DNA of 64,000 nucleotides from Kingdonia uniflora (GCA_014058105.1 JACGCM010000452.1:2706262-2770261); one strand, 5' to 3'. Positions 23,152 through 34,418 are shown, counted from the stretch's first letter. Notes: generated from the sequence alone by a model not told the origin. Program-made: numbers and translations.

Positions 23152-23389
23152 GACAAACTGGACTTGGATCCTACTACCTCATAATAGAGAAAGGCGTCAG
23201 AATACCAAGCCCTTAGAACATTATGAGATACTATCACAAAATCTCTAGTTCCCAAGCACAGGATACATCAATTAGCATTTTTTACATTTCAAAAGTAAGA
23301 TTACAATTTCCAATAGTGTGTATATTATTTTCTACTAAACGAAAACTTTCAAGTTTTTTCCCACATTACTCTACAATTATACATATATA

Positions 23390-23535
23390 CCAATATTAAA
23401 GATTAAAGCAAACGAAAATACTAGCTTTCAATCACTGATCTCTACTATCTCTAAGACTCAAGATAAAGCAAAGGTAAAAATAGCTTTCATCTGTCTAACA
23501 TCTAAAATACAGAAGCAAAAATAGTTTACTTATTT
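23390..23535 (+). repeat. Short degenerate repeats after pol in element B
   Basis: Blocks like gat.aagcaaaggtaaaaatagctttcatc recur between the integrase end and the antisense frame, matching A 6,290-6,475. No coding signal. Confidence 0.4.
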
Positions 23536-23571
23536 ATATAGGTTTTTCTTACGGTATAGCAGATGAACCTT

Positions 23572-24560
23572 CCCCTACAGTCGGAGCTCGTGCAGTCATA
23601 AATTCTTGTACTCGAGTAACAACAATCTCCCTTCCTCGCTCTACTTGCTCTGCAGTAATGGGGCCAATTTTAGTTTCCATCAAATTCAGGCAGGTACCTC
23701 AATCCACTTCAGTCTTACAAATAAAACCTTTAAACACCAAATAATCTTGCAGCGTATCCCTTTCAAACTCAAGCCTCTTCCCTTCCTCCACAAAATATGT
23801 AATTACTGTCGTCATCTCCTTTGAATGCACTTCATCCGTGGAAAGTTTGCCTCAATTACGCACGGCTTGGTTAGTAAAACTACTTTGTATACTCTAAATT
23901 GTTTATAAAACTTTCTGTAGCGTGTCTTGGCTCACTCCGAACATCCCTCTAATTCTGATATGACACTGGTCAATGACTTCGCCAGTTCCAACAATCTACC
24001 CTGTTCAACCTTACTTTTCTCTTTATTATCGTTTAACTCTTGTACATCCTTTCGCAATGCCGTCAACTCCTCCTCCTTTTTCTCTAAAACCTCAAGCACA
24101 TTACTTTCCCTAGCACAATTCTTCAACATTTCATCCTTTATCTTAAGAGATTCTTCTAACTCCTTTTCTTTCATTCGAGAAATGTCTAACCTATCCCAAT
24201 TTTCTCTAGCTTGCTGATTAAATTTTCTTACGGCAGCTCAAACATAAACTAAATCTACCTCCAAATCTTTGATTTGAGCCTGGGCATGAACCAATTCATC
24301 CTTAACATTAATAGTTTTGACATCCCTCTATTTCTTCTTTGATCTCTCTATAACCTCTGCCTTACTGCCGTGAGGACTTGACAAATCAACCATTAGCTTC
24401 TTCACTCATTCATTAAGCTTATCACATTGATTTTGAGTACTCTAGAGACTAACCTCTTTTAACTTTATGGTCTCACTCAGCTTATCCATATCACTTTTGG
24501 CACTCACCAAATCTACTCACGCCTTAACCAGTTTGACATTCTTTCTCCTCAATTCCTTCC
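23572..24560 (-). pseudogene. Antisense coiled-coil ORF of element B
   Basis: On the minus strand the frame 23,932-24,174 (80 aa, MKEKELEESLKIKDEM...KKEEELTALRKDVQEL) has clear heptad spacing. At 23,572-23,700 the C-terminus reads METKIGPITAEQVERGR and VVTRVQEFMTAR, homologous to A 6,518-6,721. The upstream part of the frame is cut off by element D at 24,620. This is the same antisense gene as in A; function unknown. Confidence 0.6.
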
Positions 24561-24619
24561 TCAAATTATTAAGATACCTTGGTAGTTACAACACTTTGCC
24601 TTTAACGATCTGATACGAT

Positions 24620-25335
24620 TGTAGGGGCCTAGCTTCTTTCCGAGGGGAAGTTGGCTCTCACAACACTGGGTTAATCTTTAATCAAAGGAATGCAAGTAAA
24701 TAATCCAAGCGTGAACAATCTATAGACAAATACTTGTGTAGAGGCCCGAATGTGATGCTCTACGACCTCTGATGAGGATTTTTAAGAGTATTTATATTAC
24801 TGATGAGTAATCAAAGGTTCGAGTACTGGGTTTATACAAGGAGGTCGAAGGTAAACTGCAAGGGGGCTGGGGGGAATTTTTATAACCCTCCATTGGTTCC
24901 ACATCTCTCCTATTTATAGAATATAGGAAGGGCTGAGTCACCAAGGGTACTGTCCGGATATCCCGACGGGGTACGGGCGTCGGACATGTCTGTATTGTCA
25001 TTGCAATGGTTATTGAAGATGTCTCTATACTTTGTTACTATGGCAGTGGTTGGGCCTGTCACTGTAGTTGCAAGGACCAATTACTACGCCATCTTGCCTG
25101 ATAAGCTGGCTGTCTGTCCCATCATATTTCTGCCATGTGCAGATATGGTTGAATGGTTTCTGCTGTGATGTGTGTAGTCCGTCCTCGAGGCTTGTTTGGA
25201 TTCAAAACTTTATCTTCAGGGGATCTCTGGAAGGCTTGTTATGAGGATTGAATAGGCTTCGATATATTTGGGTACACTGCGAAGTAAGCTTCAAGTGTCT
25301 GAGAGGGGTCGAAGGCTACGAGTAGGCTACTACAT
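24620..25335 (-). repeat. 3' LTR of element D
   Basis: On the minus strand it starts TGTAGTAGCC (25,335), directly after a polypurine tract, and ends GGCCCCTACA (24,620). This gives the TG...CA form, 716 bp. A TATA-like tctataaata lies at about 24,910-24,920 (minus). The LTR-terminal gcccytaca is common to all the Tat LTRs here. Confidence 0.75.
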
Positions 25336-25350
25336 TCGCCCCCTCTTAGC
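25336..25350 (-). promoter_or_regulatory. Polypurine tract of element D
   Basis: The minus strand reads taagagggggcgaa immediately before the LTR start TGTAGTAG. This is the usual site of plus-strand DNA priming. It fixes D's orientation and LTR edge. Confidence 0.7.
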
Positions 25351-25506
25351 GAGGGTCTCGAAGCCAGGTGGAGAGGTATTCGTTGAAAAAACTGTTTAAC
25401 CTTAGAATTTGAGCGGTTTGACTGTTAGTTTTCAAGTAAGTAATAAAAGAGGGTAATTAAGAGGTATAGGTGGTTATAGAGTAATGAATGAAGTGAGGCT
25501 ATAAGT

Positions 25507-25887
25507 ATGGGTTATTGGGTAGGGATACTGTGTAACCCTCTTCTTTGTCATTCTTCTCTCTTTCCTTTGCAAGTTTTGGAAATCTTCGTGGATACCACGC
25601 CCAATACACAATATCAAAAGAGGATGAGGTTTGCCCAGGACCGTTGCGTAGGGCGAAAGACTGGTAAACTTCATATAAAGTCCTTCAGGCATCATGATCT
25701 GGACTGGGACATGCCCGAACTGGTTGAGGTAGAGGCTAGAGAGTTCATCAATGGGGAGCCTTATGCCTATCTTTGGGACCAACTGAAATATAATTTTACT
25801 ACTGCGAGAAGCGTTATCTATTTCTGTCAGCTTTGGCCGAATGTCTTGTTTGTGCAGAAGAGGATATGGAGGGACATAGCGTGGTGA
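25507..25887 (+). CDS. Antisense ORF of element D, small unknown protein
   Basis: An intact 126-residue frame, 156 bases from the polypurine tract and antisense to D. It contains YQKRMRFAQDRC, LDWDMPELVEVEAREF and YAYLWDQLKY. It occupies the place of the small conserved antisense frame of A (9,900-10,290) and has a loosely similar acidic layout, but I cannot call them homologous with certainty. No known domain, signal peptide or membrane segment stands out. The N-terminal 20 or so residues may be intronic: ..cctttgcaag near 25,570 is acceptor-like. Confidence 0.35.
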   Translation: MGYWVGILCNPLLCHSSLFPLQVLEIFVDTTPNTQYQKRMRFAQDRCVGRKTGKLHIKSFRHHDLDWDMPELVEVEAREFINGEPYAYLWDQLKYNFTTARSVIYFCQLWPNVLFVQKRIWRDIAW

Positions 25888-26409
25888 GTGGAGCTGGACC
25901 TTCTGAAAGTAGGGCGACTATTTGATGTGGTGAATATTTGTATCTTTGTATTTTTGGGGTTTTTGTTTGGGGTGGTTATAGCAATATATTCTATTTTGTA
26001 AATCGGATAATGGAATGGAAGCAATATTTTCTAAAACTTTGGGTGACTGTGTCTGGTTGATATTATAGACGAATACTCTCATAGGCGCGTTTAGCACATG
26101 CATGTCATCGATTTGTTAATAGTGGGTAAAAAATGGTATCAAAATATAATGATATGATCGAAGGCCATAGACTTTGTTATTGGTTAAAACTTGGTGCAAG
26201 GAATTGGGGTCGAAGTGTGAAGATGGTCAAATGTTCGATGCTAGAGGTTTGCTCAATTATAAGTCCTCGGGAATGAGACATGAATGCAGTTATAGATGAA
26301 TCGGTTACGCCTAGGAAGTTGGAAAGTCATGACTGTTAAATTTTCGAGGTGGGAATTGATGGTAGCAATTAAGTCAGCTTGGGAGGAGGGAATGTTGAAA
26401 TCCTTCTTC

Positions 26410-26816
26410 AAGTATAAAAGGAACTATGGTGGAGAAGATTTCTTCATCGTTCTTCGATCATTCTCTCTTCATCTATTTTCTTATTTGTTCGGATCAGAAT
26501 GGCTGCAGACCTACCCGTACAAGAGGACCAGGCGGCAGTGAGAGTCAGGCGATTACTTGAGGACTTATTGGGGCTTCAACGGAGGTTTGTTATTGAAGAA
26601 GACATTGATGCTAAGATGACGAACCTTTTTAAGGCGGAACCTGGGCCACCCATCCTTGGCATGCCCTTCACATATTGGTAGGAAATATTGCAGATGATGG
26701 GGCCGTCACCCAGCCATCGGTTGTCTCTTCTTGAGGTCCTTGTAGAAGATATAGTAGACCAGGAGGATGAGGATGTTGCAGCCGTGGTTGAAGATGAGCA
26801 TCCCGCTGATAATTAA
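26410..26816 (+). pseudogene. Antisense acidic ORF of element D with TATA box
   Basis: TATAAAA at 26,416-26,422 lies about 80 bases upstream of an ATG at 26,499. The frame 26,499-26,681 reads MAADLPVQEDQAAVRVRRLLEDLL and DIDAKMTNLFKAEPGPP. After a TAG an acidic C-terminal segment follows (VLVEDIVDQEDEDVAAVVEDE, ending 26,816). Amphipathic and acidic, with no recognised family. It parallels the acidic antisense segments of A and B. Confidence 0.4.
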
Positions 26817-26819
26817 GGT

Positions 26820-28300
26820 CCTCTATTTGTTTGGTATTTTTGTTGTTGTTTTCTTCTGTTCTGCTACCTTTTTCTTTTCTTTTAACGAGGCTTGTAATAT
26901 GTTTTGACTTTCTGAATGAAATTGGTGTTTGGAAGCACTGTTGTAGTAGTATTCTTGCTTTTCATAGGTAATAACTTGATTTATCAAGCTGAAAGTAATA
27001 GTATAATCTGAATTTTTGAAGTAATCTCGTGAGCTATCAAATTAATAATATAACTGTCGAAGTATAGTGTTCGGATTGTTGAAGAAAAAAATTAAATTTT
27101 CGAAGTAAAAAGTTGTAGTCTGTCGAAGTGGGAGTATTATCTGCCGAAGCTGAAAAGATTGATCTGTTGGCGTAAAAGGCTGGGTCTGCAAGCATAAATG
27201 TTTGAATTGTCGAAATGTATGATTGTAATATGTCGAAGGGTGAATGTGATCTGTCGGAGGAAAAGGGGTGATCTGCCGAGATAATAGAAGTATGAGGTTT
27301 TGAATTGACGAATGTGTTGTAGATAGAATGTCGATATATTAGAAACCAGAATTTGAGGTTATCTGCTGATAAGTCTTCAAGACGCGGAGTGGTCGATTAC
27401 ATAAATTTGAGGAATGTGTTGAAGGCTATGTTTGATTTGACTGATCATACTGACAGCCCACACAGTTGACCTGTCAGGACGGTACGTGCGCCGGGGGCAG
27501 TGTGCCGAAAAGTAATCATGATTTTTGCTCGTATTACAGAAATAGTTGTGACTTAACTATTTGGATTTGATTGTTTAGCTTTGAGTAAGGGTGAAAGGGT
27601 TCAAAAAGCTTTAGTTTTTACAGGTAATTTGAAGTGAGCGTGCGGCTCGCACGTGAGGGATATGAGGTATAAATCGGTCAAAGCATATTGAAGCCGAAAA
27701 GCCAGGGTAGTGGGGTCATGGTAATGATAATGGCTTGAAAATCGAAGCGGTTTTGGTTTTTTCGAAAGAGTATATAAGTGTGAGAGGAGTAATCACTGTA
27801 CTGTTTACTGAGAAAAGATCAAGGAGACTGAGGAGAAGAGAACGTACACATTTATAACTTGAGAGAAGTTGCTGAAATTATTGCGTTGATCATGCTGTTT
27901 CGCGGATAGTGCTTCTAACATAGATATGTCACTTGATCTCTACTAATTTTTATTTTATTTTCCCTTCTGAGTCTGTGAGTATGACACTCTGGGTGGAAGG
28001 TTTGGAGGTTATCATCAAAGATGAGGAGATTTGATGAATCTGGGTTTCGACCCATTCTGGGATTTTTGGTGTTTTGGAGGAGGCATAAGGTTTAGGATCG
28101 AGGTTTCGAGTGTGTATAAATCCTCTGGAGGGCGTAGATGGGATATGGGTTATGGGTTATGGACGCAGAATTGTCAAATTTATCGATCTAATTGCGTGCC
28201 TCTTCTTTTGTAGGCTAAAATGCATAATCATCAAGCTTCAAGACGGTGGCTGATAGACGAAGAGATCGAAGCATTCGAAGCTAGTATTTTTGGTCGTCTT
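26820..28300 (+). other. Upstream region of D's antisense coiled-coil gene
   Basis: No coding frame is supported. 27,040-27,290 carries many copies of a ctgtcgaag-like 9-mer. At about 27,768-27,777 gagtatataa is a TATA candidate, followed by a purine-rich leader (27,800-27,860). A short frame starting near 27,979 (MTLWVEGLEVIIKDEEI) ends after 17 codons. This looks like promoter and leader DNA for the + strand gene beginning at about 28,303. Confidence 0.4.
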
Positions 28301-28302
28301 CA

Positions 28303-30401
28303 ATGGATGAGGACAGCGACTTAGAGGTGTTAGATGTTGTAACCGAAGCCCCTTTGTCTAGGGTTCTGCCGGCTGGTGAGGTTCCAATTATGAAACGTCG
28401 TAGGATAAAAGTAACTGAGGATAGTGAAGAGGAAGAGATAGTGTGGGGAGAGAGAGGCGAGGGTAATATGAGGACTTCTATTGGTGGAAAGGGAGGAGGT
28501 GGTCAAAGTGATGAGAGTAGGGATTCGACTGAGTCAGATAGGGTCGAAGGTACCGTTTAGGCTAGAGATAAGGTTAGATTAGATCGATTCCCTGCCAAAC
28601 TGGAGTTGCCGAAGGTGGGGGTGTTGTTGAGTGTGGCGAGAGTAGGGTTAACTTTCAAGTCAGACCCTGGAGAAAGGATTATGGCTTATAGAGGCCAAAT
28701 TTGATTGGGAATGGAACTTCCCCGTTGAAGACTGGTGAAAAAGGTATTAAATTTTTGGGAGGTGGCCCCTGTTCAAATGAATAAAAAATTTTACGAGATG
28801 ATGATGGTTATAGAGGGAATGAATGCAAACTTGAGCAGTGAGGGGAGGGATTTAATTAAGTGGTTTGATATTGTTACCTTCTACTCGAAGAAGGCAAGCC
28901 ATGACCCAGGTACCTACCACATCCAGTGCCACCCAGAAAGCCTTGGTTCTTTGATCTGTGTTTGACGGGTCGAGGGTGGAATAAATATTTATTGATAGTA
29001 CGGGGTAACTACGAGAATATGGAGGGGGAGGATCTTTGTAAGTTGCGTCATAGGGTGTATAATCAGAGTAAGTATGTTGTTGAGGGATTGTTGCTGATGT
29101 ATGTCTTGAATAAGTGATAAATATATTTTGTTTGCCCTGCTGGTCCAAAGAATCTGCCTTGGAACAATCTGAAGAACTATATTTATACTTTGATCGAAGC
29201 TAGTAAGGATTGGGTAAATTCTATTTTCGACAGTCTTGTTATCAAGAGGCAGAAGAGGAAAAAGATGGATTTCCTTCTTCGAAATGTACCCATTACGTCG
29301 AAGCCACCGAAGAGAAGGAGAGGCGAAGGTGATTCAAAGGGTCCAGAAGAAATGGGAGGGGAAGAGTTGCCAAGAAATTTTTAGTATGTTCCGAAAATGC
29401 GGAGGGGATCGAAGCAAGCAGCGCTCGTACCCGAAGTGGCCGGCGATGCTTCGAAACTAAGGCTGAGGCAGATTCCAACACAGGCTGAGAAGGGGAAGGG
29501 CCGAGTTGTTCCCAAAGTTCCGAAGGTACAACAGATGAAGGTTAGTCAGCGTAAAAGGCGCAGGGCACTTGGAGAAGATGATGTACCAGATGAGGATGAA
29601 GAGATGATGAAGGCTGAATGACAGGAGCAAGCAGTGGTTAAACATGCTTTGATGGTTGAGCTCTACGAGGATGACCCAGACGAGGTTTTGAAAGAAATAA
29701 AGAGGAGTATGTTTCAGGTAACTATCTATGATTTTTTTTGTGCGAGTCTGAAATTTCTTTTAGGTTTTTCAAGTTTTGAAGTGCACTGACTGCTTGAATA
29801 TTCTTGCAGACGGATGCTTGGGTGCAATCTTACAACAAGGCAATGAAGTCAGTAAAGGGTAAATTGCAACAAGCAGTGGAAAGTTTGGATCTTTCTCGAG
29901 GGACTGAGGCGTCATTGGTGTCTGAAGTCAAAAGGTTGAAGTGAGATCTAGTGGCGATTACTGACTCATTTGATGAGAGGCTCAAGCTTCAGCGGTCAAG
30001 GCAGGAGCGAGAGTGGTCGGCAAAGCTTATGGCAAAAGAAAGGGAGAAGGCAGAACTGAAGGTGACTTACCAGCGGCAGTTTGATAATAAATGTAAGGTG
30101 ACTGTCAGGTTGAAAATGATTATAGAAGAAGAGGTATAACCCTGATACTTTGGAACCTTTTCCTATTTCCCTAGAGCTTGTTGATGGAGATGATTTGCAG
30201 AAGAAGGAAGGAGAGGCATATGTTGTTGTTGATGGAGGTACTAGAGGTGGTGCAGAAGCTCCTGCGATTGAATTGACTAGTACTGGAATTGTGGATGATG
30301 TTGCTGTCGATGGTGAGAGGTCGAGGCCTTCGACTGAAGGGACTGAGGGTGTTGGCACTGGGGGACCTGCGGAGGAAGAAAGTGTAACCGCGCCGGTATG
30401 A
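28303..30401 (+). pseudogene. Antisense coiled-coil gene of element D
   Basis: It starts with an acidic segment (MDEDSDLEVLDVV, 28,303-28,560) containing a basic KRRR patch. The conserved domain follows: VLNFWEVAPVQMNKKFYEMMM (28,745-28,810) and, in another frame, RGWNKYLLIVRGNYE (28,970-29,020). Element C carries the same two blocks (42,372-42,665 and 42,142-42,375). A basic linker with KKRK and KRRRGE, and a coiled coil (29,951-30,139, EREWSAKLMAKEREKAELK), follow. It ends with an acidic Gly/Thr-rich tail (30,150-30,401). Intron-like breaks occur: ...TTTCAG|GTAACT near 29,718 and ..cttgcag near 29,810. Role unknown. Confidence 0.55.
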
Positions 30402-30874
30402 GTATTTGGTAGTGGAGTTCCATACCATTCTTTTCTGATTTGTCATTGAATTGTAATATTTTGAACCATGATTATTTTTTGTGTTGGTCTCTGAACTTGG
30501 TATGTCTTTGAGTTATTGAACTATATTGATGGTAGTTATCTGTAGAATTTTTGAAGTTGATTCTGAACTGCATTTGAATTGAAGCCTAATGTTCTGAACT
30601 GAATTTGTTGTCTTACTTTATTCTGGATTGCTGAAATATTGATGCGCATTCTGTTGGCTTGGCTTGTATTGAACTTTTGATAACTTAACTTTAATTGTAA
30701 TGCAACCGTTTCTCTGATCGATAATGCTTTGAATCTTCTTTGCACTTAGTAGAATTGTAGATATTCCTGTATAATAGTATATGTATGTATTGTTTATGTC
30801 AAATAATTGTGGAATGATCGAACCCTGAAGAGCTTCGAAGGATCTTTTGGACATCGAAGATCGAAGCCACAACG
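30402..30874. other. Non-coding spacer of element D
   Basis: AT-rich spacer between the antisense gene's stop and the tandem array. Frames here are short and without resemblance to known families. Recurrent ttgaactg/ttgaattg words suggest decayed short repeats. Confidence 0.35.
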
Positions 30875-31705
30875 ATGTTGGAAGTTTGAAAAATAATTTC
30901 AAGGTCACCTTCGAGTATCAGTCGGGCTGAGGGGACGTGATATCTAGAGGAAACCCTGAAATTCGCTGGATTTCGAAGGCCTAAGCCACAACAAAGCAAG
31001 AAGTGTTCACCTCCAATGCATTCCTGAGGGTCTGGCCTTTCGACCATTCGTGCCCCTCAGGTTTGCTCGAATGATGGAAACTTGAAAATTTCGAGGTCGC
31101 CCCCAAGTATCAGTCGGGGCGAGGGTGGACATGATACTCGGGGTAAACCAAGAAATTGACTGGACTTCGACGATTTTGGAGCCTGATCGAAGCATAATTG
31201 TTCGCCCCCAATGCATTCTTGAAGGTCCGGTCTTTCGACCATCCTTGCCCCTCGAGTTTGCTCAAAATTGGAAGCTTGAAAATTTTAAGGTCGCCCCCAA
31301 GTATCAGTCGGGGCGAAGGGTTGAGATGATACTTAGGAAAAACCAAGAAATTGACTGGACTTCGAGGTTTCAGAGCCTGATCGAAGCATAACTGTTCACC
31401 CCCAATGCATTCTCGAAGGTCCGGTCTTTCGACCATCCTTGCCCCTCGAGTTTGTTCTTAATTGGAAGCTTGAAATTTTCAAGGTTGCCCCCAAGTATCA
31501 GTCGGGGCGAAGGGTTGACATGATACTTAGGAAAAACCAGGAAATCGACTGGATTTTGACAGTTTTGGAGCCTGATCAAAGCATAACTGTTCGCCCCCAA
31601 TGCATTCTCAAAGGTCCGGTCTTTCGACCATCCTTGCCCCTTGAGTTTGCTCGAAATTGGAAGCTTGAAAATTTTAAGGTCACACCCAAGTATTAGTCGG
31701 GACGA
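30875..31705. repeat. Tandem array, ~194-bp unit, five copies
   Basis: The marker tatcagtcgggg recurs at 30,916, 31,108, 31,302, 31,496 and 31,691 (last copy tattagtcggga), a period of 192-195 bases. Each unit also carries ggtccggtctttcgaccatcc and cccccaatgcattct. The right-hand copies are more alike than the first. On the minus strand the truncated RT frame reads straight into the array (frame 31,370-31,711). Tandem repeats in the 3' region are known in Tat elements and can seed satellites. Confidence 0.85.
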
Positions 31706-31711
31706 AGGCAT

Positions 31712-32880
31712 GTCAATGAGGGCTCGAATATGGGTGGGGTCAATCTAGATACCTCGTTTACTGATAAGGTGGCCCAAAATTTTTCCAAACAAAACACCAA
31801 ATTGGCATTTATCGGGTTGAGTTTCATGTTATATGTGCAAAGTATCGAAAAGACTTCGGTTAGGTCTTAGATATGGGTCTGTTTCTGGAGGCTCTTGCAC
31901 AATATGTCGTCGATGTAAACTTTGATCGACTTGCCGAGCAAGGGTTTAAACATGATTGTGACCAGGCGCTGGTAAGTGGCTCCCATATTTTTAAGGCCGA
32001 AAGGCATAATATTGAAATAGTAATGGCCTTGTTCAGTGATAAAGAAAGTTTTAAGTTGATCTTCGGGGAGGAGGGGTACCTGATTGTAACCTGAAGCCTC
32101 GTTCATCATGGATAGTCGCACATGTCCAGTAGTAGCATCGAGAAGTGTTGAGATGACCGGGAGGGGGAAGCTATCTTTCGGTGTATGCTTGTTAAGGTCT
32201 GTGAAGTGAACACAGATTCGAATCTTGTCGTTCTTCTTAGAAAGTGCCACAATGTTTGATATTCAGTCAACGTAGTTTACTTCTCTGATAAAACCTATGG
32301 CTATGAGCTTGTCCACTTCGAGGTTTACAGCTTCTAGAAGTCGTGGTGCCATGTTGCGCTTCTTATGTTTGACTGCTGAGGAATAGGGTATGAGGTCGAG
32401 GCGATGGCATGCCAGGTTGAGGTTGAGACAGGTCATCTCCTGGAATGTCCATGTAAAGACATCTTTGTTTGCTCGAAGGAAATCTGTAACCTTGAGGCGC
32501 TCTGCCTCATCGAGAAAAGTTCCAATGAATGTACCTTGACCAGGACCGTCGAGTTCGATATAAATAGAAGGTTTGATGGGTGAGGTGGTATCTATTGACG
32601 GTGTGGGGATATAAAGAGACAGTAATTGCTATGGGTGGCTTACGAGTTTTTGGGTTTGATCGATCTCTGGGTGCTCGCATGAACGGGCAAGGCGTTGGGA
32701 GCCTTACAAGTTCCAAGTACCTTCGTGAGTATTAAAATGAAGGGTCTGGTGGTAAGTCGAAGGTATGGCACACATGGCGTGGAACCAGCCATACCCGAGG
32801 ATACCGAGGTATTCTGACTTCTTATCAATGACAAGAAAACTGGTTTGAAGTGTAACGGGGCCTGTGGTGACTGGTAGACT
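31712..32880 (-). pseudogene. Reverse transcriptase of element D, truncated
   Basis: Minus-strand order: protease-RT spacer, FTWTFQEM near 32,440, GFIREVNY near 32,290, a stop, then the 127-residue frame 31,867-32,250. That frame has ICVHFTDLNKHTPKDSFPLP, MNEASGYNQVPL, MPFGLKNMGATYQRL and YIDD (31,906-31,917), the only canonical active site among the four Tat RTs here. The palm continues (LNP..CQFGV..EK, near 31,800) to 31,712 and runs into the tandem array, so connection, RNase H and integrase are gone. Confidence 0.75.
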
Positions 32881-32883
32881 GAT

Positions 32884-34065
32884 TCAGCCGATAATGACCT
32901 CTGTGGTCCCAATGAAGCCTTTCAATTCGACATTGGCAGCGGTTAGGGGGTCGGTTTTCTTCATTGATTCGACGGTTGGGATAAAAGGGACATCAGCTGC
33001 GCTCCCTGTGTCTATGAGAATTGTGTGGAGGATGAGGTTTTCGATCTTAATCATAATGACTAGTAGATCAAAATAGGGAAAATGGACGTGAGATGTATCA
33101 CAGTTGATGAAAGAAATACCTTTGAGTCGAGGGCGAGGGATTGATTCTGGCAGGAGGGTGGAAAGTTTCTCCGGATAGGTGAGCTTACAACATTCTTCGA
33201 CGCGCTTGCGTTTGTTTTTGGAACGTCTGCTGCCTATGTTGTTAACTTCGATAAAGCATGATCTGCAGATATGTACCACGGCTGGGTCAACAGTAGGGGT
33301 AGATTGAGGTTGGAGGTAAGACCCGTCAAGGTAGCTGGGGAGGTCGGCAATATACTGGTATAGACGACCTACTTTGAGGATAAGTTTGAAAGAACATTGG
33401 AGGGCAAAACATTTGTTGGTATGGTGACAGTTACATTTGTGATTGGCGTAATAAGGTTTGCCTGCTCTGACTTCGATAGGGAAAGGGATACGCCAAATGG
33501 GGTTTGCCTGTATATGTAGTAAAAGGGTGCTAAGAGGGGCAGTGAGTATGGGTAATACTGGCTTCGGCCACATCTTGCGGGCTTTAGCGTTGTTATCGAT
33601 GTTAGGGCGTTTGCGGCTCTCCGTCTCCTTTGAGATAGGAACGATCAGGGTTGTTAGCGTAGAAGGTGGGTTTTGTCGAGGTTTGTTGATAGTTGGGGTC
33701 GAAGGCTGGCTCGGCTTATGTGAGTCACAGAGGCGTTCGAGGTTAATACACCCGTTGACCTTTGAGAGCATCTCTTTAAGTATTTGAGGTTTATGCAGAA
33801 CGAGGTACTCTTTTACTCGATTGTGATCAGGCAGGACATTCGAGTATGCGAGTATAGCATTCGCGCAGTCAAGGTTCTTAATTTTCCGCGATTCATCGAG
33901 GAACCTTTTGGTGAAGGTTTCGAGTGTCTTGTTGCTGGATATTCTGAAATTGAACAGGGCGTCAACTATGACTTCTATGTCCTTATTGAAGGCAAATTGG
34001 CAAGGAAAGGCTGTAATAGTTGCTCGAAGCTTCGTATCGAGCCATTTGGGAGGTTGTGATACCAT
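32884..34065 (-). CDS. Gag C-terminus and protease of element D
   Basis: The longest open frame in the window (393 aa). Residues 40-110 resemble the C-terminal part of a retrotransposon gag domain (ETFTKRFLDESRKIKNL). Residues 120-200 are a Pro/Ser/Thr-rich linker with basic stretches. A degenerate zinc knuckle lies at 206-224 (YYANHKCNCHHTNKC). The aspartic protease active site is LIDTGSAADV at 350-359 (DTG 352-354). It is open at both ends relative to the true polyprotein: gag N-terminal sequence lies at 34,146-34,418 and protease continues toward RT. No start context singles out the first Met, so the real start is probably upstream. Confidence 0.7.
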   Translation of the reverse strand: MVSQPPKWLDTKLRATITAFPCQFAFNKDIEVIVDALFNFRISSNKTLETFTKRFLDESRKIKNLDCANAILAYSNVLPDHNRVKEYLVLHKPQILKEMLSKVNGCINLERLCDSHKPSQPSTPTINKPRQNPPSTLTTLIVPISKETESRKRPNIDNNAKARKMWPKPVLPILTAPLSTLLLHIQANPIWRIPFPIEVRAGKPYYANHKCNCHHTNKCFALQCSFKLILKVGRLYQYIADLPSYLDGSYLQPQSTPTVDPAVVHICRSCFIEVNNIGSRRSKNKRKRVEECCKLTYPEKLSTLLPESIPRPRLKGISFINCDTSHVHFPYFDLLVIMIKIENLILHTILIDTGSAADVPFIPTVESMKKTDPLTAANVELKGFIGTTEVIIG

Positions 34066-34145
34066 CGAAGGGGGTTGTTAGTAAGGCTGGTAGGAAAAAG
34101 GCGACATAACAGGTAGTCAGTCGTGGAATAAAGGCTCAGAGCATT

Positions 34146-34418
34146 TTAGAATTCGAGAATGTGTGATTGAGGGTCTGTATTGCGGTATTTGCAGAGTTTG
34201 GGGGAACATAAATTTGGGGGTATCTCGATAGCGCGAAGTTTGGGGAAAATAAGGTTATTTAGTCGATTCCAAGAGTTATGTTTTGGGCTCGCACTGACCC
34301 GAATGACAGGTTGTACTTTGAGGTTGAAGTCCTGCTGCGCTGCATAAGCGGGATGAGGGGGAGATCGAGGTATTCGAGGATGGTGAGTTTGAGTAGGTGG
34401 AAAATATACATATCTCAA
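34146..34418 (-). pseudogene. Upstream gag-region frame of element D
   Basis: A 90-residue minus frame rich in Pro and basic residues (HPRIPRSPPHPAY...), ending 80 bases before the gag-protease frame. By position it is the low-complexity N-terminal part of gag. No domain motif is visible. D's 5' LTR, primer-binding site and gag start are missing beyond about 34,430. Confidence 0.4.

Larger units (their letters stand above)
19849..24619 (+). mobile_element. Tat-lineage element B, left part (pol and antisense ORF)
   Basis: B starts abruptly in the protease-RT spacer, matching element A from about 2,727 onward (aaaata..gt.tctgc). It lacks a 5' LTR, gag and protease here. It continues through RT, two RNase H domains, integrase, short repeats and an antisense coiled-coil frame until D's LTR begins at 24,620. 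The rest of B, with its 3' LTR, resumes at about 34,431. Confidence 0.75.

Noticed and set aside
30875..31705. CRISPR-like reading of the regular repeats
   Set aside because: Units are contiguous 194-bp tandem copies with no short-repeat/unique-spacer pattern, in a plant retroelement.
31007..31711. Overlapping frames on both strands across the 194-bp array
   Set aside because: Produced by repetition of the unit; the period is not a multiple of three and no domain is present.
33458..34059. Two + frames of 109 and 91 codons
   Set aside because: Antisense shadows of D's gag-protease frame.
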